Assembly: GCA_964472525.1 (NCBI GenBank)
Contig: CAYYLL010000003.1
Coordinates: 62,001-126,000 of the forward strand
Origin: SZUA-37 sp964472525
Lineage (GTDB): Bacteria > Pseudomonadota > Gammaproteobacteria > UBA6429 > Thiohalophilaceae
DNA: 64,000 nt
Direction of reading: 5' to 3'
In this document: positions 1 to 8,253 of the stretch, piece by piece
How the letters are laid out: the number at the start of each line of letters is the position of its first letter
Numbering within the stretch: the stretch's first letter is position 1
Position numbers and translations under genes: made by a program
Notes under the pieces: model-generated
The model's input: the letters and a program-made list of their open reading frames with translations, nothing else
Databases searched by the model: none
What the model was told of the DNA's origin: nothing

Positions 1-775
1 TTTTTGCGATATGCTGTGCTTTTTCTAAAACAGTGGTATTCATTTGTTGTGGTTGCCAGCTTTCAACATAATCACCTTGTTGTTGAATATGACCGATGGG
101 TTCGCAGAAATAAGTGGTCACTTCACCCGTCTCGTTCAGTGCGCGTACGGTGAGCAGGGTTATTTCATAATCAAAGTTAATTTTTTCTTCTATAATAATT
201 CGGCTGGTGGCAACGCGCGCGCCACTGATAGCATAGTCCCATGCTACCTGAATATCATTCGCATTATTAATGGTGGACTGGCCTTTACCTGAGGATGACA
301 TTACCGGTTTAACAATACAGGGGAAACCAATACCATTGTTAATCGCAGTTTTAAGTTCGTCGAATGATTCTGCAAAAGCATAGTTTGAAGTGGCGATATT
401 GAGTGTTTCTGCCGCAAGGCAGCGTATACCTTCTCGATTCATGGTCAACTGTGTTGCACGGGCAGTGGGGATAACCGTTGCTATTTTTTCGGTCTCAATT
501 TCAGCCAACATATCTGTTGCTATAGCTTCAATCTCAGGTACGACCAGATCAGGTTTTTCTTTTTCGATAAGGGCTTTTAATTCTGCTGCATTGGTCATAT
601 CAATCACATAAGCACGATGGGCCACCTGATGGCCGGGGGCATCTTTATAACGGTCAACCCCGATTACTTCAACGCCCAGTCGTTGCAAGGCAATAATCAC
701 TTCTTTGCCCAGTTCACCACAACCGAGTAACATCACTTTAGTTGCTGTTTCTGAAAGGGGAGTGCCAATTTTCAT
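1..775 (-). CDS. purT: Formate-dependent phosphoribosylglycinamide formyltransferase (GAR transformylase 2), 3' part outside window
   Basis: PurT uses formate and ATP to formylate GAR in the third step of purine synthesis. It is an ATP-grasp enzyme and is cytosolic. The reading frame starts at the ATG at 775 (MKIGTPLSETATKVMLLG) and runs open off the left edge, giving about 258 of roughly 390 residues. Visible features are the N-terminal dinucleotide-like fold with LGCGELGKEV near residue 17 and the ATP-grasp segment KPVMSSSGKGQS. The catalytic C-terminal half is not in the window. The neighbour on the right is divergent, about 80 bp away, with no sign of an operon. Identity is secure from the N-terminus; the state of the missing part is unknown. 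Confidence 0.93.
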   Translation of the reverse strand, partial: MKIGTPLSETATKVMLLGCGELGKEVIIALQRLGVEVIGVDRYKDAPGHQVAHRAYVIDMTNAAELKALIEKEKPDLVVPEIEAIATDMLAEIETEKIATVIPTARATQLTMNREGIRCLAAETLNIATSNYAFAESFDELKTAINNGIGFPCIVKPVMSSSGKGQSTINNANDIQVAWDYAISGARVATSRIIIEEKINFDYEITLLTVRALNETGEVTTYFCEPIGHIQQQGDYVESWQPQQMNTTVLEKAQHIAK

Positions 776-852
776 TCAAGTCTCTCAATATGTATTTTTA
801 ATATTAATCAAAGTGTACTATAACAGCGTAAAAATTAGAATTAACTGGCACA

Positions 853-1407
853 ATGGGTGTCTATTTATTTATGTTAAAAATTAAGACAGTGATGCTAAAA
901 GCGATACCAGTATGGGCTATTCTATTTATCTGGCCAGCTATTGCGCCAGAGCAGGCTGAAGCTACCGAAAAAATAAATTATCCACCTTATAGTACACATT
1001 ATAATCCTGCACGTGATCCCTTTGCCGACGGACGGGCTGCGATCGCACTGGCAAAAGCAACCCGGCGTCGAATTTTGATTGAAGTGGGTGGAGACTGGTG
1101 TATATGGTGTCATGCATTGGATAAATTTATTAAAAGCGACAAGCAGATTGAGCAGGTTTTGTATCAAACCTTTGTTGTGCTAAAAGTAAATGTGAGTGAT
1201 GAAAATTCCAATGAGAAATTTTTAGCCGCTTTTCCTGAAAACTTAGGCTATCCTCATATGTATGTGACGGACATGGATGGTCAGGTTATTCATTCACAGG
1301 ATACAGCTAAATTTCTTACAAATTTAAAATATTCAAAACAAAAGTTTCTGACATTTCTAAACAAATGGAAATTAAAAAGTCTAAATAACAAAGACAATGA
1401 TAAATGA
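853..1407 (+). CDS. Exported thioredoxin-like protein (WCxWC motif)
   Basis: A 184-residue protein with a hydrophobic N-terminus (about residues 15-32, ending near AEA) that looks like a signal peptide, so a periplasmic location is likely. The active-site-like motif is W82-C-I-W-C86-H, in the short thioredoxin_7/DUF255-type fold (LIEVGGDWCIWCHALD). The later PHMYVTDMDG resembles the cis-Pro strand (YPHMYV). The start could also be the Met at 871 or 892; neither has an obvious ribosome site. The stop overlaps the start of the next gene by 4 bp (ATGA), so it is probably co-translated with the subunit-3-like and GMC genes and may handle disulfides for them. That role is inferred. Confidence 0.8.
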   Translation: MGVYLFMLKIKTVMLKAIPVWAILFIWPAIAPEQAEATEKINYPPYSTHYNPARDPFADGRAAIALAKATRRRILIEVGGDWCIWCHALDKFIKSDKQIEQVLYQTFVVLKVNVSDENSNEKFLAAFPENLGYPHMYVTDMDGQVIHSQDTAKFLTNLKYSKQKFLTFLNKWKLKSLNNKDNDK

Positions 1408-2084
1408 AAAAATTTAAACCAACCAATACGAATATTAAGAAAATTCTGGCCCAATGGGACACTGAAATCCCTGAGTCTATTTTACAGCAGCAAAAACAAC
1501 GCCAGTCACGACGATTATTTCTAGGCCAGAGTGTTGCTTTAATTGGTGGGGTTGCGACAGCAACATTAGTGTCGGCCAAAACCAGAGTTGCGACTACGGG
1601 TGTTCAAACAACTTTATCCGAGCCTTGGTTAACCGTATCGGCCGTACAGGAACATTTATTTCCACGAACCAGTGGTGAACATGCTTCACCGGGTGCGAGG
1701 GATATCCATGCACTTGAATATTTACAGGTAATGCTGAACACACCGGATGCAGACAACGATGAACGTAATTTTATTATTAATGGTGTCAGCTGGTTGGATG
1801 GAGTCGCAAATAACCTAGCGGGTCACCCGTTTATAAAATTAAATAAAGCTGAACGTGAACAGGTGCTGAAAAAAATAAGTAGCAGTACCTCTGGAGAAAA
1901 CTGGTTATCAACTTTATTGAGTTATATTTTTGAAGCCTTACTGACCGATCCTATTTATGGTGGCAATACGAAAAAATCGGGATGGCAGTGGCTTGAACAT
2001 CAGGCAGGTTTCCCGCGTCCACCTGCGAATAAAAAATATTGGATGTTAGATGCGCGTTCCAGAAAAGTCGGGCACATAAAATGA
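1404..2084 (+). CDS. Gluconate 2-dehydrogenase subunit 3-like protein with Tat-type leader
   Basis: A 226-residue protein. Residues 35-41 (SRRLFLG) followed by a hydrophobic stretch (about 42-57) look like a twin-arginine export signal. The mature part resembles the small subunit 3 of membrane-bound FAD-GMC dehydrogenases (HLFPRTSGEHASPGARDIHALEYL, and TDPIYGGNTKKSGWQWLEHQAGFPRP near the end). In known complexes this subunit escorts the flavoprotein through the Tat pathway. It sits directly before the GMC oxidoreductase with an ATGA overlap, as expected for partner subunits. No cytochrome c subunit is next to it, which is unlike classical gluconate dehydrogenase operons. The substrate is unknown. 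Confidence 0.83.
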   Translation: MKKFKPTNTNIKKILAQWDTEIPESILQQQKQRQSRRLFLGQSVALIGGVATATLVSAKTRVATTGVQTTLSEPWLTVSAVQEHLFPRTSGEHASPGARDIHALEYLQVMLNTPDADNDERNFIINGVSWLDGVANNLAGHPFIKLNKAEREQVLKKISSSTSGENWLSTLLSYIFEALLTDPIYGGNTKKSGWQWLEHQAGFPRPPANKKYWMLDARSRKVGHIK

Positions 2085-3784
2085 AAGATGTTGATGTCTG
2101 TATTGTAGGGAGTGGTGCCGGAGCAAGTCCGGTGGCGTACACGTTGGCTAAGGCCGGTTTTTCGGTTGTTGTTCTGGAAAAAGGTCCTTGGTTTACAGAA
2201 AAAAAATTTTATAAAGATGAATTGGCCTGTTGTTTGCGCAGTGTTTACACACCGCAATTAAAAAATGAGCAACATGTTATTGAAGATTATGATGGTAAAG
2301 ACAAAGATGGACATTATAAATGGGCAGTGGAAGCCACGTCTGAATCTGGTTGGAGTTTCTGGAATGGTAACTGTGTTGGTGGCTCGTCCAATTTTATGAG
2401 TGGTTATTTCTATCGGTTAAAACCTGTTGATTTCCATTTGCGTTCTGAGTTCGGGAAAATTAAAGGCGCAAACGTAGCGGACTGGCCAATACAATATGAA
2501 GATTTAGAACCTTACTATGAACAGGTCGAAAGACTGGTTGGGGTATCGGGACATGCAATTGAACATGCCTTTGCTGAACCACGCTCAACAAAAGACTTCC
2601 CTTATCCGCCCACGATCGAACATCCTATTTCAGGTTATTTTGATACCGCCTGCCAAGCATTGAATTATCATTCCTTACAAACACCCCGCGCCATTTTACC
2701 GTTTGCCGTTGGTAAGCGTCATGGGTGTGCCTATTCCGGTTATTGTGGCAGTTATGGTTGTGCGACTGGTGCAAAAGGCAGTGGTCGAGCCGCATTGTTA
2801 AATGAAGCGTTAACGACTGGACATTGTAAAATTATTCCACATGCAACGGTGTATAAGCTCGAAACTAATGCCAAAGGTAATATCACTCAAGCGCATTATT
2901 TTGATCGTGATAAGCAGAAACAAAAAATATCAGCAAGAATTTTTGTTGTGGCCTGCCAGGCGATTGAAACGTCACGTTTATTGCTTGCCTCGGTGGGTGC
3001 TAAGCACCCACAAGGTTTGGCCAATAAGTATTATCAAGTGGGTAAAAATTTACTCTTTTCTGCAGGTGGTTCAGGCACTGGTGAGTTTTATTTTAAAGAT
3101 ATGTCTCCACAGCAAGCCGATGAATTTAAAATACGTGGGCCGTTTATTAATCGTGGTTTGCAGGATTGGTATGTGATTAAAGATAAAAAGTTCAGCCATA
3201 TTAATAAAGGAGCCATAAAAGGTGGCACGATTGATTACTTATTATCTCATCCCAACCCAACTACGCGAGCCGATGATATGAAATGGGATGACAACGGTAA
3301 ATTAATTTGGGGTGAATCATTAAAGCAAAAGGTACACACCACTTTTACTGAAAAACAGCGTTTCCGTTTCGAAGTTTTTAATGACTGGTTGCCCACGGAT
3401 GATTGTTTTGTGTCGTTAGATTCAAGGGTAAAAGATAAATGGGGGTCGGCCGTGGCTAAAGTGCGGGTGGGTTACCATGACCATGATTTAGTCGTGGGCA
3501 AATATCTGACCGAAAAGGCAGAAACAGTTTTAAAACAAATGAAAGCAAAAAACATCAGCAGTAGTGTGAGCGGTTCGCCACCGACAAATTTACTAGCCGG
3601 AGGCTGTCGTTTTGGTGATGACCCAAAAACATCAGTTCTAAATGCCGACTGTCGGGCACATGATGTTGATAATTTATATGTCAGTGATGGTAGCTTTATG
3701 CCAACCGGTGGCAGCGTGCCGTATACTTGGACGATTTATGCAAATGCGTTTCGGGTAGCGGATATTATTAAGCAACGGTTGTAA
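2081..3784 (+). CDS. GMC-family FAD oxidoreductase (gluconate dehydrogenase large-subunit type)
   Basis: A flavoprotein dehydrogenase of 567 residues when read from the ATG at 2081, which overlaps the preceding stop (ATGA). An upstream in-frame ATG at 2039 lies inside that gene and is less likely. The N-terminal FAD-binding motif is VCIVGSGAGASPVAYTLAKAG (G10-S-G-A-G14), followed by VVVLEKG. The middle has NCVGGSSNFMSG and the C-terminus has the GMC_oxred_C pattern (VDNLYVSDGSFMPTGG, then TIYANAFRVAD). A Cys-rich stretch CAYSGYCGSYGCATGAKGS near residues 222-240 is notable. It has no signal of its own, consistent with Tat hitch-hiking on the upstream subunit. The substrate is probably a sugar acid, polyol or alcohol and cannot be determined from sequence. 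Confidence 0.88.
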   Translation: MKDVDVCIVGSGAGASPVAYTLAKAGFSVVVLEKGPWFTEKKFYKDELACCLRSVYTPQLKNEQHVIEDYDGKDKDGHYKWAVEATSESGWSFWNGNCVGGSSNFMSGYFYRLKPVDFHLRSEFGKIKGANVADWPIQYEDLEPYYEQVERLVGVSGHAIEHAFAEPRSTKDFPYPPTIEHPISGYFDTACQALNYHSLQTPRAILPFAVGKRHGCAYSGYCGSYGCATGAKGSGRAALLNEALTTGHCKIIPHATVYKLETNAKGNITQAHYFDRDKQKQKISARIFVVACQAIETSRLLLASVGAKHPQGLANKYYQVGKNLLFSAGGSGTGEFYFKDMSPQQADEFKIRGPFINRGLQDWYVIKDKKFSHINKGAIKGGTIDYLLSHPNPTTRADDMKWDDNGKLIWGESLKQKVHTTFTEKQRFRFEVFNDWLPTDDCFVSLDSRVKDKWGSAVAKVRVGYHDHDLVVGKYLTEKAETVLKQMKAKNISSSVSGSPPTNLLAGGCRFGDDPKTSVLNADCRAHDVDNLYVSDGSFMPTGGSVPYTWTIYANAFRVADIIKQRL

Positions 3785-3790
3785 TTGTAC

Positions 3791-3819
3791 CGTCATTCCC
3801 GCAGAGGCGGGAACGCTGG
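3791..3819. repeat. Half copy of a palindromic REP-like element
   Basis: The sequence CGTCATTCCCGCAGAGGCGG begins at 3791 and continues GGAACGCTGG. It matches the outer arm of the complete element at 6880-7011. It lies between the convergent GMC and ispB genes. The short CCCGC...GCGGG hairpin could act as a weak terminator. Confidence 0.7.
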
Positions 3820-3833
3820 AAAGAGGTGCTTGT

Positions 3834-4802
3834 TTAAAACGTTCGATGCACCGCAAATTCAGCCAGATCAATCAACGCCGTTTTATATTCCGAGTCGGTC
3901 ACATTCTCTAATGCCGCAATCGCCAGTTGCGATTCTTTCTCGGCACAATCAGCGGTGTAATCAATCGCACCGGTAGCCTGAATGGCTTCGGTGACCGCAT
4001 CAATGTAGTCCAGTCCATTTTCTTCAATGGCTTTGCATACAATATCGGCTTGTTCTTTGGTGCCATTTTGAATGGTGTAAATCAACGGCAGGGTGGGTTT
4101 GCCTTCGGCAAGGTCGTCACCAATATTCTTACCCATTTCTTCGCTGGACGCACTGTAGTCGAGCACGTCGTCAATCAGTTGGAAGGCGGTGCCGAGGTGC
4201 ATACCGTATTTGGCCATCGCTTGCTGCGCTTTTAAGTCTTGTTGGCCTAAAATAGAGGCCAGTTCGGAGGCTGATTCAAATAATTTGGCGGTTTTGTTGT
4301 GGATTACGTCTAAGTAACGTTGTTCGGTGGTTTCAGGATCATGTACATTCAGTAATTGCTGCACTTCGCCTTCGGCAATGGTATTAGTGGCATTGGCTAA
4401 AATAGACATGATCTGCATATCGCCCACATCCACCATCATCTGAAAAGCGCGTGAATAGAGAAAATCACCCACTAGCACACTGGCTTCGTTGCCCCACAGG
4501 CTGTTGGCTGTTTCTTGCCCACGGCGTAAATCTGAGGCATCAACCACATCGTCATGGAGCAGGGTGGCGGTATGAATAAATTCGATAATAGCTGCAATAT
4601 CAATATGTTGTGAGCCAGAATAGCCAATTGCGCGAGCGCAAAGCAGGTGGATAACAGGGCGTAAGCGTTTACCACCACTGTTGATAATATGGGTTCCTAC
4701 CTGATTAATCAGCACGATTTCGGATTGTAAACGCTTTAAGATGGTCGCATTGACCTGTTTCATGTCGTCGGCAATTAGGTCGTAAATAGAGTCAATATTC
4801 AT
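3834..4802 (-). CDS. ispB: All-trans octaprenyl diphosphate synthase
   Basis: IspB extends farnesyl diphosphate with IPP to make the side chain of ubiquinone. The protein is 322 residues, close to E. coli IspB. It carries GGKRLRP at 43-49, the first Asp-rich motif LLHDDVVDASDLRRG at 81-95, and the second Asp-rich motif QLIDDVLDY near 210. It is divergent from rplU, the same arrangement as in E. coli. The minus-strand promoter at 4845-4873 fits this gene. The exact prenyl chain length cannot be read from sequence alone. Confidence 0.96.
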   Translation of the reverse strand: MNIDSIYDLIADDMKQVNATILKRLQSEIVLINQVGTHIINSGGKRLRPVIHLLCARAIGYSGSQHIDIAAIIEFIHTATLLHDDVVDASDLRRGQETANSLWGNEASVLVGDFLYSRAFQMMVDVGDMQIMSILANATNTIAEGEVQQLLNVHDPETTEQRYLDVIHNKTAKLFESASELASILGQQDLKAQQAMAKYGMHLGTAFQLIDDVLDYSASSEEMGKNIGDDLAEGKPTLPLIYTIQNGTKEQADIVCKAIEENGLDYIDAVTEAIQATGAIDYTADCAEKESQLAIAALENVTDSEYKTALIDLAEFAVHRTF

Positions 4803-4844
4803 ATAATGTCTTTTTATTCTGGCTAGGGGGCTAAAAGCCCATGA

Positions 4845-4873
4845 ATGCTAGGGGGCGAGCCACTGGCTGTCAA
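4845..4873 (-). promoter_or_regulatory. Sigma-70 promoter for ispB
   Basis: On the minus strand TTGACA (4873-4868) and TAGCAT (4850-4845) are separated by exactly 17 bp. The -10 lies about 45 bp before the ispB ATG. The -35 is a perfect consensus hexamer. Confidence 0.75.
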
Positions 4874-4972
4874 GTTTCCTTAATTATAATAGGTTCATTA
4901 TTCAGTGTTTGTACAAATATATGGGCAGGATGAAAAAAGATGAAAAAACTAGTGAAATTCCCCTTAAAATCT

Positions 4973-5001
4973 TTGACCCGTACAGGCTGAACAGTTAGAA
5001 T
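4973..5001 (+). promoter_or_regulatory. Sigma-70 promoter for rplU-rpmA
   Basis: TTGACC (4973-4978) and TAGAAT (4996-5001) are spaced by 17 bp, leaving a leader of roughly 75 nt before the rplU ATG at 5084. It is divergent from the ispB promoter in the same 281-bp gap. Confidence 0.75.
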
Positions 5002-5083
5002 TGCCGGCTCAATTAACACCAGCCTTGTCGAGTGTCTTTTCTTTGATATTTTTATCTGACAGGGCTTTACTGGAGATGATTTA

Positions 5084-5398
5084 ATGTACGCGGTAATTGA
5101 AAGCGGCGGTAAGCAATATCGAGTTGCCCAAGGCCAATATTTAAAAGTTGAAAAGCTGGATGTTGAAGAAGGCGGCAGTCTGGATATCGAGAAGGTTTTA
5201 ATGGTTGCCGATGGCGACGACATTAAAATTGGTGCGCCTTATGTTGCTGGTGGCAAAGTAACGGTTAAAGTGAAAAGCCATGGTCGTGGAGACAAGATCC
5301 GAATTATTAAATTCCGTCGTCGTAAGCACTCGCGTAAAACGCAGGGTCATCGTCAACATTATACTGAAATCGAAATTACTGGCATTAGCGCAAGCTAG
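5084..5398 (+). CDS. rplU: 50S ribosomal protein L21
   Basis: A 104-residue ribosomal protein that binds 23S rRNA. It begins MYAVIESGGKQYRV, the classic L21 N-terminus, and contains the C-terminal basic segment KFRRRKHSRKTQGHRQHYTEI. GGAG lies just upstream of the ATG. It is followed 21 bp later by rpmA, the universal L21-L27 pair, and then by obgE. Confidence 0.98.
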   Translation: MYAVIESGGKQYRVAQGQYLKVEKLDVEEGGSLDIEKVLMVADGDDIKIGAPYVAGGKVTVKVKSHGRGDKIRIIKFRRRKHSRKTQGHRQHYTEIEITGISAS

Positions 5399-5419
5399 TC
5401 TGGTTTAAGGAGTAAGAAG

Positions 5420-5680
5420 ATGGCTCATAAGAAAGCTGGTGGTAGTACTCGTAACGGTCGTGATTCCCAGTCGAAACGTTTAGGCGTTAAATGTTATGGT
5501 GGCGAATCTGTACCGGCAGGTAGTATTATTATTCGCCAACGTGGCACTAAAGTTCACCCGGGTGTGAACGTGGGTCGCGGTGGAGATGATACATTATTCG
5601 CAAAAGTTAGCGGTACGGTTCAATTTGAAATTAAAGGTCCAAAACGACGCAAGCAAGTGAGCATTATTGCGGCGGCTTAA
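5420..5680 (+). CDS. rpmA: 50S ribosomal protein L27
   Basis: An 86-residue protein starting MAHKKAGGSTRNGRDSQSKR, the conserved L27 N-terminus that reaches the peptidyl-transferase centre. It has no Firmicutes-type cleaved N-terminal extension. An AAGGAG site precedes the ATG. It is cotranscribed with rplU, and a hairpin with a T-run follows it. Confidence 0.98.
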   Translation: MAHKKAGGSTRNGRDSQSKRLGVKCYGGESVPAGSIIIRQRGTKVHPGVNVGRGGDDTLFAKVSGTVQFEIKGPKRRKQVSIIAAA

Positions 5681-5706
5681 GATTTTTTAATTTAAGATTC
5701 CCAAAG

Positions 5707-5733
5707 AACCTCGTCGATGACGGGGTTTTTTGT
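5707..5733 (+). terminator. Rho-independent terminator after rpmA
   Basis: The stem CCTCGTC (5709-5715), a GAT loop and GACGGGG (5719-5725), with one wobble pair, are followed by six T. It lies between rpmA and obgE, so obgE is probably transcribed by read-through or by its own promoter. Confidence 0.75.
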
Positions 5734-5783
5734 TATTGGCTCAGAAAATTTAAAGGGCTAAATTTAAAGCATCAGGTAATTCA

Positions 5784-6839
5784 ATGAAATTTGTAGATGA
5801 AGCAGTCATTAAAGTGAAAGCTGGTAAAGGCGGTAACGGTGCGGCTACGTTTCGTCGTGAAAAATATATTGAATTTGGTGGCCCGGACGGTGGTGATGGT
5901 GGTGACGGTGGCAATGTCATTATGCAGGGCGATGTTAATGCCAATACGCTAGCCGACTTTCGTTTTGTGCGCCACTATCAGGCTGAAAAAGGTCGTCCCG
6001 GAGCCCGACGTAAAATGACGGGGCGTGGTGGCGAAGACAAAGTGATTCTTGTACCACTGGGTACGCAGATTTTTGATGAAGATACCAATGAACTGATTGG
6101 CGATATTGTAAAAGATAAACAATGTGTGGTGGTTGCCCGAGGTGGTGAACACGGTATTGGTAATGTGCATTTTAAAAGTAGTACTAACCGCGCCCCGCGT
6201 CAGTTTACCTCTGGAACCGAAGGAGAGGAACGTGCGTTACGTTTAGAACTTAAGGTACTTGCCGATGTGGGCTTGTTGGGTTTACCCAATGCTGGCAAGT
6301 CCACTTTTATTCGCTCGGTTTCTGCGGCTAAACCTAAAGTCGCCGATTATCCTTTTACAACCTTGCATCCAAATTTAGGCGTCGTCAGTGTTGAGGAACA
6401 CCGCAGTTTTGTGGTGGCGGATATTCCCGGTATTATCGAAGGGGCAGCCGAAGGTGCGGGTTTAGGGATTACCTTCTTAAAGCATATTTCGCGCACACGT
6501 TTGTTATTACATATTGTCGACACAGTGCCGTTTGACCATGAAGTGGATCCGGTTGACAGTGTTCGGGTGATAGAAAAAGAACTGGATAAATACGGTCAGG
6601 ATTTATCAAATTACACGCGTTGGTTAGTATTGAATAAAATGGATTTAATTCAGGAAGATACGCAACAGGAATATTGTGATGATATTCTTAAACGCTTAGA
6701 TTGGAATGGGCCGGTTTATAAAATATCAGCGATTAATAAACAGGGTACACAAGCGCTGTGTTTTGATATTATGGCGCATGTGGAACAACAACTGGCTTTG
6801 AATTTGGAAGAAGATAACAATATAGAAGAAAATAAATAA
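5784..6839 (+). CDS. obgE: Obg-family GTPase, ribosome assembly and stress control
   Basis: Obg/CgtA binds the 50S subunit and links ribosome maturation to nucleotide pools. The protein is 351 residues. The N-terminal glycine-rich Obg fold covers about 1-158 (KAGKGGNGAATFRREK, GGPDGGDGGDGGNV). The G domain has G166-LPNAGKST (P-loop), DIPGIIEGAAEG (G3, switch II) and NKMD (G4). The C-terminus is short and acidic (NLEEDNNIEENK). It has the usual placement downstream of rplU-rpmA. Confidence 0.97.
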   Translation: MKFVDEAVIKVKAGKGGNGAATFRREKYIEFGGPDGGDGGDGGNVIMQGDVNANTLADFRFVRHYQAEKGRPGARRKMTGRGGEDKVILVPLGTQIFDEDTNELIGDIVKDKQCVVVARGGEHGIGNVHFKSSTNRAPRQFTSGTEGEERALRLELKVLADVGLLGLPNAGKSTFIRSVSAAKPKVADYPFTTLHPNLGVVSVEEHRSFVVADIPGIIEGAAEGAGLGITFLKHISRTRLLLHIVDTVPFDHEVDPVDSVRVIEKELDKYGQDLSNYTRWLVLNKMDLIQEDTQQEYCDDILKRLDWNGPVYKISAINKQGTQALCFDIMAHVEQQLALNLEEDNNIEENK

Positions 6840-6879
6840 AAGCAAATCGTCAGAGAGAGTTTATAATAGTAATAGTACA

Positions 6880-7011
6880 CGTCATTCCCGCGGAGGCGCA
6901 AACACATGGATGTGTGAAGGTAGGGCAATGCAGGAGCAATTGCCGAGGAATCCAGACAACATAAAAAGCTGTTTATATATGATCTAGATTCCTGCCTCCG
7001 CGGGAATGACG
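6880..7011. repeat. 132-bp palindromic element with 18-bp perfect terminal inverted repeats
   Basis: The left arm CGTCATTCCCGCGGAGGC (6880-6897) is the exact reverse complement of the right arm at 6994-7011. Inner parts also pair partly (aggaatccag on the left, ctagattcctg on the right). It encodes nothing visible and looks like a REP- or MITE-type element. A half copy lies at 3791. Its right end contains the ATG used as the apparent proB start at 7006. Confidence 0.85.
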
Positions 7012-8181
7012 GTTAGTAGAGAGAAACTATTAATAACTAAAGTGAAGAATACGCAGCCTAATTACCGCGAACAACTAAAATCATCCCACCGTTGGGTGAT
7101 TAAAATTGGTAGTGCCTTGCTTACCAATGATGGTGCCGGTTTAAATAAAAAAAATATAAAAATCTGGGTCGAACAAATTGCTAAACTGCGTAAAGCCGGA
7201 CTTGAAATTGTTTTAGTCTCATCCGGTGCTGTGGCTGAAGGCATGAGCCGTTTAGGTATTACCGAGCGCCCAACAGCCGTACATGAGTTGCAAGCGGCCG
7301 CTGCTGTTGGTCAAATGGGGTTGGTACAGGCTTACGAGTCCGAGTTTAGCCAGTATGGTTTACGCACAGCACAGGTTTTATTAACCCATGATGACTTATC
7401 TAACCGGCAGCGTTATTTAAATGCGCGCAGTACCATTCGTAGCTTGCTCGATTTAAAGGTGATTCCTGTTATTAATGAAAATGATACTGTTGTGACCGAT
7501 GAAATTCGTTTCGGTGATAACGACACGCTGGCTGCATTGGTTGCCAACCTAATCGAAGCGGATCATTTAATTATTTTAACGGATCAGGATGGATTGTTTG
7601 ATAAAAATCCACGCAGCTATTCAGATGCTAAAATTATTCAGCAGGCAAACGTAAGTGACACCGTACTGGATGCCATGGTTGAATCAAGCGGTGGTAAGTT
7701 TGGTAGTGGTGGCATGTTAACAAAGCTCCGAGCTGCACGACTTGCGGCACGTTCCGGAACCAATACCGTTATTGCCAGTGGTCGTGATGCGAATAACTTA
7801 ACGCGTATCTATGCTGCCGATGATATTGGCAGTTTTCTCTACACCGAAAATAAAGCCGACAGCGCCCATAAACAATGGCTAGCCGGGCATTTACAAATGC
7901 GCGGCACCTTGACAATAGATGAAGGAGCAGAAAAAGTATTAAACAAGTCAGGCAGCAGTTTACTTTCAGTGGGGATTACGAATGTGAACGGCCAATTTAA
8001 CCGAGGTGAAATGGTCTCTTGTGTTTCTTTGGCTGGAAAGCAAATAGCTTGTGGTTTAGTTAATTATAATGCCGATGAAATACGTCGTCTTCTTGGAAAA
8101 TCGAGTAACCAAATAAAAGATATTTTAGGTTATATTAATGAAGATGAAATTATTCATCGGGATAATCTTGTTTTAGTTTAA
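7006..8181 (+). CDS. proB: Glutamate 5-kinase with C-terminal PUA domain
   Basis: ProB phosphorylates glutamate in the first step of proline synthesis; proA lies apart at 42801. The open frame from the ATG at 7006 gives 391 residues. The amino-acid kinase domain starts at about residue 29 (HRWVIKIGSALLT), so the protein carries about 28 extra N-terminal residues. Key segments are VLVSSGAVAEGM, VIPVINENDTVVTDEIRFGDND and SGGKFGSGGMLTKLRAARLA. A PUA domain occupies about 295-385. The ATG lies inside the right arm of the palindromic element and lacks a normal ribosome site. GTG at 7042 or a non-ATG start just before the kinase domain is possible. Confidence 0.93.
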   Translation: MTVSREKLLITKVKNTQPNYREQLKSSHRWVIKIGSALLTNDGAGLNKKNIKIWVEQIAKLRKAGLEIVLVSSGAVAEGMSRLGITERPTAVHELQAAAAVGQMGLVQAYESEFSQYGLRTAQVLLTHDDLSNRQRYLNARSTIRSLLDLKVIPVINENDTVVTDEIRFGDNDTLAALVANLIEADHLIILTDQDGLFDKNPRSYSDAKIIQQANVSDTVLDAMVESSGGKFGSGGMLTKLRAARLAARSGTNTVIASGRDANNLTRIYAADDIGSFLYTENKADSAHKQWLAGHLQMRGTLTIDEGAEKVLNKSGSSLLSVGITNVNGQFNRGEMVSCVSLAGKQIACGLVNYNADEIRRLLGKSSNQIKDILGYINEDEIIHRDNLVLV

Positions 8182-8215
8182 TCTTTATATGGGCTTAAAT
8201 TATTTTTTGTTGAAA

Positions 8216-8240
8216 ATCCCCGCCTGATGCTGGCGGGGAT
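8216..8240. terminator. Hairpin terminator between proB and the glycine-zipper gene
   Basis: A 9-bp perfect stem, ATCCCCGCC (8216-8224) with GGCGGGGAT (8232-8240), encloses a 7-nt loop and is followed by a T-rich stretch on the plus strand. On the minus strand the trailing sequence is only partly T-rich. It probably serves proB and possibly both convergent genes. Confidence 0.75.
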
Positions 8241-8253
8241 TGTTTATTTTTGC

